Assembly (NCBI GenBank): GCA_015501605.1 | Contig: JADNRZ010000006.1 | Location: 124,001-188,000 of the forward strand | Direction: 5' to 3' | DNA from: Panaeolus papilionaceus | Lineage: Eukaryota; Basidiomycota; Agaricomycetes; Agaricales | DNA: 64,000 bases | Shown here: piece by piece, positions 58,050-64,000 of the stretch | How the letters are laid out: every line of letters starts with the position of its first letter | How positions within the stretch are numbered: position 1 is the first letter of the stretch | The notes under the pieces: model-generated | What the model saw: the letters and a program-made list of their open reading frames with translations, nothing else | Told to the model about the DNA's origin: nothing | The model's database searches: none | Made by a program: the position numbers and the translations under genes

Positions 58050-60888
58050 ATGATCTCCTGGTCTCCTAAAAGATCAATAACCGAAGGTTAACTATAATTT
58101 TGTTTCTTGCTTGATTCCCTTGTATTCATTCTCCCTTTAATAGTCGAATCATTGCTTACTGCTCCCGGTCGTCTTCATGAGCTCGAAACCGTCGTGGTCG
58201 ATGGTCGCCTTCAGCGTGTTTACAAAAATCTATGGCCTTCTCTGAGACAGTTTTGGCTCGAGGCTGTTGCTCGTTATACAAACGATACCTATATTGTCTA
58301 CGAGTCACACCGCCTCTCTTACATACAGGTACACCTTCGTGCAGTCAAACTAGCAGGTCTCTTTCGGGACGTGTATAACATCGGCCAAGGTAGATTCAAT
58401 GTCTCTCATCTACCCTCTATCTCGTCTTCATCTATTTAATTTTTCTTTTTTTGATAGGTGACAGAATAGCTATCTGTTCCCGCAATTGCCCCGACTACCT
58501 TGCCATCTTTTGGGCCTGTCGTAAGTCATTTCGCTTCGAGTCCCCCGTCTTTATTTATCTCACACATCCTAGACCTTATCGGTGCGGTTTCCGTTCTCGC
58601 AAATGCGTAGGTCATCGTTTTCTTATCTCCAGAGCCGAGTAGTTGATTATTATTATACTTCTTTCCTAGCTGGCTTCCCCCTCAGCCTCTCGGACATTGC
58701 CTCACTCATACCGAATGCAAGCTAGTAATCTTCGATCCCGAACGAGCCGACGTCATGCAACCTTTCGTGACAGCCTCTATGACATCCACTTCGCCCTGTC
58801 GATTTTTAATGATAGACCTTGACGGTCATTCGAAGCCTAGAACTTCACCCGTAATTTCACTTGATGCCGCCCTCTCTCAATACTCTTCGAACCTCTCCGT
58901 CCTCGATCACCCTATTCAAATATTACCAGAAGATAATGCCACCATCATTTTCACCTCTGGTATGCCCATATACCAGTCACGGACTCTTTTTTTTGCTCAT
59001 AGCCCCTACCCCCCATAATAAAAAAATAGGTACCACAGGTTTACCCAAAGGAGTTCTAAGCACGCAACGCCAATTCCTAACCAACGTCCTCAACGTGAGT
59101 GTTTACCCACCCTCTATAAATATTATTTCGATCCGAACAATCAATCACTTAGGTCCTCGTCGGAGGCTTTCGAGCCGCACTGAGAAGAGGCGAACCTTGC
59201 CCCTCGGTAGTGCGCGCCGAGGTCCAAAAAGCCACACTGGTCGCCGTACCTCTGTTCCATGTGACCGGTTCGACGAGCTTTTCTGTGAGAATTGCCCAGA
59301 CATAATTTTGCCGCCCAGTCCTATAACGTCATAACTCCGTTCTCTAGATGATGGCGACCTTAACTGGCATGAAGATTGTGATGATGCGTAAATGGGATAC
59401 CGAAAAGGGTACGTTTTCGCCTTCAGACAACGTTTAAACTATCAGTTTCTCACTTCTTTCGTAGCCGTAAAGTGAGTAGTCGTTGACAAAATTTTAACTC
59501 AAACCCATAAAGTTAACCTTTATCAAAGATGGATTAAGCAAGAAAACGTTACTGTGGCCGGAGGGTAAGACTGATACCTTGTTCGTCCACCTTCCGGCGC
59601 CTGATTCTTTTGCCAGCGTTCCATCCATGGTTATGGATCTGATGCTTAGCTCCCTAAGAGGGCACAAGCTCGAAGGTCTTTTGTTTGGAGGCGCTCCAGC
59701 TCCGGATACCCTTGTAACAAGAGCGCACGAAGCTTTCCCAACGGCAACACTGTGAGTTTTTGGCCTCGCTGGTTCCCTGACGCTATCTGACGAACAAACT
59801 GTAGAATCCAAGGTTACGGCTTGACAGAAACCAATTCGATAGCGGTTTCAGTAGGTTTTGTTTGTTAAAACATGAAGCAAAGTCTCAACCGCTTTCCACA
59901 GTTTGCTGGAGAGGATCACGTAGCACGTCCAGCAAGCACGTCAGTAATTTGCAAACCTCGTTTCGATGCAAAACATTAATATTGTACAACAGCGGCCGTG
60001 CCTCACCTGTCAACGATATGGTGATAATTAGGAATGGGAAGGTCGCATCTGCTGGTCTGGTCGGAGAAGTTTGGTTGTAAGTTCATATGACCCTGCTACT
60101 TACGAAATGTCTAAATGGCGTCATGCAATAGGCGCGGGCCGAACGTCATGCAAGGTTACTGGCGGGACTCCCATGCGACTGATGCTGTCTTAACAAAAGA
60201 CGGATGGCTAAAAACAGGGGACATCGGCTATCTCGATGAGGAGGGCTTCTTGTTCATCAAGGACAGAGGTACGCAACCTTTTTTTAAATTTCGAAATACG
60301 GTCTTGTCGTTAATAGTCATTCCGTTGTCCTTTTCAGTCAAGGATATTATTATCAGGGGAGGAGAAAATATTGCAAGTCGTGCTGGCACCTTTGTATATG
60401 ACGAAATTAACAAGGCTTTAGGATTCGGTGACAGTCGAAAATGCGCTTTACGCCAATTCACGCGTGTTGGAGGCGGCTGCAGTTGGGGTTCCGGACGAGC
60501 GCTTGGGAGAACTTGTGGCAGCGGTCGTATCAATACGACCCGATTTTCAACATTCAACGACAGAAGCTTCCCTAATAGCGGAATGCAGAAACAGGTGTGT
60601 ACCACAGCTAAGATAATCGAAGGAAATCCACTCACCTGTTTATGTATATAGACTGCCTCGTTTTGCCACACCTGTGATGGTGGTCGTTTTAAATAGGCCA
60701 TTTGGTAAAACTGGTTTAGTTGGCATCATGACTTGCAGAAGAACTCAACCTCTTTGTTTTTTCCAGTGCGAACACCATCAGGCAAGATAATAAAAGATGA
60801 GCTCCGGGAAATTGCACGAAAACAATGGGAAATACGACGAGCTGGTGGTAATGGTAAAAGTGGACGTGAACCACTAGCAAACTTATGA
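58050..60888 (+). CDS. AMP-dependent acyl-CoA synthetase / ligase
   Basis: An adenylate-forming enzyme that activates a carboxylic acid with ATP and CoA. About 13 exons. The start gives [20 protein letters not shown]. Core motifs appear after splicing: phosphate loop [47 protein letters not shown] (A5), the A7 motif [35 protein letters not shown] (A8) and [10 protein letters not shown] with the catalytic A10 lysine. The intron 60373-60421 must begin with GC (GCAAGT) and end in AG to join GGENI to [10 protein letters not shown]. The last residues REPLANL lack a peroxisomal SKL signal. All catalytic blocks are present, so the enzyme should be active. Substrate (fatty acid, aryl acid or other) cannot be told from sequence; the 4-coumarate/medium-chain type is possible. 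Confidence 0.9.
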
Positions 60889-61026
60889 TTATGAATGATT
60901 TCGGATGGGACATTGTTTTTTCTTTCTTTTAATTTGTAGCTTTTTTAATTGTAGATTAACGAGTGGTTTACGTAATGCTGTCGACTCTCTCTCTTTAACC
61001 ACGATGATACCTCGAAACACTTGCAA

Positions 61027-62828
61027 ATGACCAGCTCAAATCTTGATATCCTTCCCTCGTATATCGACGACTTGCACCAGCATCAGGTACATACACAACA
61101 ACATTTAAAAGGCCGTATTACAACGGAGCTACCTTTACCACCTTCTTTCTTTCCACCATCGTCGTACTGGACTTCAACCGAAAAAGATCTCTTTTTTCAT
61201 GGCCTAACAATACACTCGAGACTACGACCGGAACTCATTGCGGAACATATCAAGACAAAGTCCACTTATGATGTCTGTCTTTATTTGGATGCTCTTCAGG
61301 TTGCAGCGGAACGAGAAGCCTTGCCCGACGACGAGCTTCCTCTTCACCACCGTTTAGAGCCGGCTTTAGATGTTTCTACGCGCTGGATTAATTATGAAGA
61401 ATCATTGGCTGAAGACCTAATAGATAGGGATATTTGTGTTGGAAATGTCGGTCGCAGCACCCGAGATTTGTGTAACTGTCCTGAAGTCCAACATTGGGAC
61501 ACCAAAATTACAGGGCTTGAGACCAAGGAGTGTACTGCTTTTCTGAATCACATCGACAACACCGGACTACAGACTCTAGATAGCATTCTGAAAGAGGCCG
61601 AGGACGAAAAAACTGCGACGGCTTCAGAGTCTGGTTGTACTTCTTCTCGACACGGAACTGGTGAGGGGTCCAGTCTTCTTGACATATTCTTGGGACTTAC
61701 ATTTATTCAGCCAATCCCGGAGGGTCGGACGACGATAAATCCAATCGCTCTGCTTCGGCAGGCCCAGAAATGGGGGACGAGGGCCCTGAAATTTTAGACC
61801 CCAAAGCTCGTCGCCGTATGCTCAAACGGCTCTACATGCGTCGGAAGCGCGCTGAACAACTTGGTCGTGAGCTCGACCTGCGAGTCGAAAAGCTACGACC
61901 GGGTAGAGCGAGTAGGCCGAGAGGGGCGCCGAAACCTAGGCCCAAGACATACAAAACGAAGCTTAAAGGGAGGGGTAGGGGAACATCAGTTCATTCGGAA
62001 GCTCCTGGGGCAAATGAAGATGAAAGTATTGCCTCTGTTCCTTCGGAATCCAACCACCACACAACCCAGGATATCACAGGGCATGAGCAATACGGGGTTC
62101 ATAGCAAAGGAGGCATGACGAAGCGTTATCGGATAAAGGAAGCCTTGTCGGAAAGTGGGATAGATGGTGATGCGTTGCAAGCTGCTGAGCTGGATCTGGT
62201 TATATTCTCCGCCATACCTCGCATAATCAAGTAAGTTTATGCATTGCTCGTGGTATTCGACGATCTGAACAGTATACAAGCAAAATGCATGATGCATCCT
62301 TCGCAGGCGCTATCTCGATTTCGGCCTTGCGAATGATGAACGTCTTGTTGAAGCAGTTTATCATGGATGTCGTTCGTTGCCTCATCATTACCAAAGAACA
62401 GGAGAACAGACTAAAAGGTAAGCTCAAAGTGTGGAAGAATGACGAAGAAGAGGTGGGTTGAGGTTGGTTTCTTTCAGATATTAATCTTCTGAAGCTGTTC
62501 TCACCAGATAACTGTTGAAAACGTCGCTGAATGCCTGCAAGTGCTTGGCTTTTACATATCCTCAGACGAGCATGAAGATCACTCTTCGTCCTCTTCCTTG
62601 GAAACGCCAGTCGGGTTTGATGGTCAAACCGCGGGGAGTTCTTTGCAAAACTATCAATCTATAATGCTCCCACCATTTCCTGCAGGGAGCGTCCAAGATG
62701 ACGGTGATTCTGCCAGCATAGGAAGCGACAGCGACTCGGATGACTCAGTACGGGATGCACAGCAGGACAAGGAGGACGAGGAGGCTTCTCTGCTGTATGA
62801 AAGAGAGCTATGGTCAAATGTTTGCTGA
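61027..62828 (+). CDS. RRN5-like RNA polymerase I upstream factor (SANT-type)
   Basis: Four or so exons (start 61027, stop 62826-62828) encode about 550 residues. The N-terminal domain has YWTSTEKDLFFHGLTIHSRL then RPELIAEHIKTKSTYDVCLY, a Myb/SANT-like fold, as in Rrn5 of the yeast Pol I upstream activating factor. A very acidic region and a basic segment (RRRMLKRLYMRRKRAEQLGR, then RPRGAPKPRPKTYKTKLKGR) suggest nucleic-acid or nucleosome contacts. After splicing, YLDFGLANDERLVEAVYHGC follows and ITVENVAECLQVLGFYISSD, resembling a second histone-fold-like or SANT-associated region. The C-terminus is acidic (DSDSDDSVRDAQQDKEDEEA). The intron near 61660-61710 restores GTANPGGSDDDK. The SANT-like domain is clear; the RRN5 name is a moderate-confidence inference. 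Confidence 0.65.
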
Positions 62829-62928
62829 ATTTATACATCTACACTACCTGTACTCCGATGGTAATAACATACTTAGACTAAGGACATACATACATTTTCA
62901 TAAAATTGTAATAATACGCAGTTCAACT

Positions 62929-64000
62929 TCACAGCTTGGATTTTTCTGCATGCTTCTCGTCCCGTACTCTGACGATTGCTTTACCCCATGTTTCTCGCTT
63001 CTCCAGTGCCTCGAGGCCCTTTACGAGACCTTCCAAGGTGAATATTTCTTCATAGATCACGGGTTGCACTTGACCAGAGGCAAACATGCTAAGATTTGGG
63101 TATTTACGATTAGGTATTCGGTGAACACATGTACAAGGGGTTGGACAAATAGACTCACGATAGGATGTTTTGCCACACAACGGGGATTCTACTGGGCTCT
63201 TTCACTATGACAGCACTTGCATTAATGGATGCATAGACGGGAGCAGTCGGGAAGACTCACAAGTATAAGCACCCCAATGCAACCCTACTAACGAGATATT
63301 TTTGAGCAGGACGAGATTCATAGGTACCTATAGTAGTGTTATTGATGTCATGAACATGCAGTGTCGCAGGATGGCCACTGACCTTCTCGATCGTTCCTGC
63401 AGCAAATCCAATGACGAGAGCCCGACCCTTCCAGGCAATGCACTTGAGGGCATCTATATTCTGATGTTAGGTTATGGGGCTTATTTTATCGCAAATGACT
63501 AGACTTGCCGTTGATAAGGCCAACTGGGTCGTAAATGACGTCTACTCCCTTGCCTTTGGTGAGAGCAAGGACCTCTTTCTGCCAACCGGGCTTCGAATAG
63601 TTGACTCCATAGTCTGCGCCTCCGTATTTTTTGGCAATCTCCAGCTTCTCAGCAGATCCAGCGGCAGCAATGACATTAGCACCAAGAGCTATGTAGGGTC
63701 GGTGAGACGAGACAAACAACGAGTGCCGTAAACTTACCCTTGGCAATTTGAACTGCTGCAATTCCTACTCCTCCTGCGGCCGCTGTAACAAGTACCCATT
63801 CACCTACAGAGCAATGAGTACTCCATAAATTCCAAAACTTGCCACCCTGACAGTCGATACTTACCTTTCTTAAGTTCAGCCCTGCCCACAAGGGCTTCAT
63901 AACTTGTGGGCCATGTAACAAATAAACCAGCCCCTTGATCGAAAGAAATGTTGTCCGGTAGGTTTATAAGATCGGCAGCATTGGTCACAATCTTGTCTGC
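62929..64000 (-). CDS. quinone-oxidoreductase-like MDR enzyme with C-terminal SKL, 5' part outside window
   Basis: A zinc-independent medium-chain dehydrogenase/reductase that likely uses NADPH to reduce quinones or enoyl compounds. The window holds the C-terminal three quarters; the start lies beyond 64000. Visible blocks: LPDNISFDQGAGLFVTWPTS, the Rossmann motif VTAAAGGVGIAAVQIAK, IAAAGSAEKLEIAKKYGGAD, GVDVIYDPVG, and LKNISLVGLHWGAY. About seven exons. The last residues are RDEKHAEKSKL, a canonical type-1 peroxisomal targeting signal. Catalytic-zinc cysteines are not seen. Peroxisomal location is therefore likely and would suit an enoyl-reductase or quinone-reductase role near fatty-acid metabolism, but the substrate is unknown. 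Confidence 0.85.

Overview
This 64 kb window is nuclear DNA of a filamentous basidiomycete, most likely an Agaricomycete (mushroom-forming fungus). The evidence is gene structure (many 49-70 nt GT-AG introns with CTRAY-like branch sites and T-rich acceptors), gene density (about one gene per 2.1 kb on both strands with short spacers) and protein content (KRE6-type GH16, CBM1, PL14-like, RRN5-like and fungal Zn2Cys6 proteins). I see no transposon, CRISPR array, tRNA, rRNA or viral insertion. Almost all proteins are split by introns; the models were assembled by joining reading frames at splice sites that restore family motifs.

Layout. 1-8.1 kb: 3' end of a DNA-3-methyladenine glycosylase, a PAS-kinase-like Ser/Thr kinase, the complex I PSST subunit, and a long disordered basidiomycete protein. 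8.5-15.4 kb: a cytochrome P450 (minus) divergent from the meiotic recombination factor MND1, then a Zn2Cys6 transcription factor. 15.6-22.8 kb: an eIF5-mimic protein (BZW/5MP) divergent from a PP2C phosphatase, a choline-transporter-like protein (PNS1) and a small four-TM protein. 22.9-28.7 kb: a cell-wall block with a membrane-anchored GH18 chitinase, a secreted CBM1 protein with an unidentified second domain, and a KRE6-type beta-1,6-glucan protein. 28.8-42.5 kb: a GTPBP1-like GTPase, a J-like (NFKBIL1-like) protein, a membrane RING-H2 protein, an SNG1/DUF3533 protein, ferrochelatase and phosphomevalonate kinase. 42.7-51.3 kb: a vacuolar-type amino acid transporter, a PL14-like GPI protein, NAR1 (cytosolic Fe-S assembly), a small zinc-ribbon-like reading frame and a TLG2/syntaxin-16 SNARE. 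52-64 kb: an EF-hand MscS channel, RPB3, an acyl-CoA-synthetase-like enzyme, an RRN5-like Pol I factor and a quinone-oxidoreductase-like MDR enzyme ending in the peroxisomal signal SKL, cut by the right edge.

Most genes are unrelated housekeeping genes. Functional links visible from position are the chitinase/CBM1/KRE6 block, the compact same-strand run SNG1-like/HEM15/ERG8, and several short divergent promoters. I found no convincing new multi-gene system. The most unusual signals are at the gene-structure level: two introns that only work with GC-AG borders, several micro-exons (7, 8, 12 and 15 nt, and a first exon coding only the start ATG), and family-unusual insertions in the kinase and in the RING domain.
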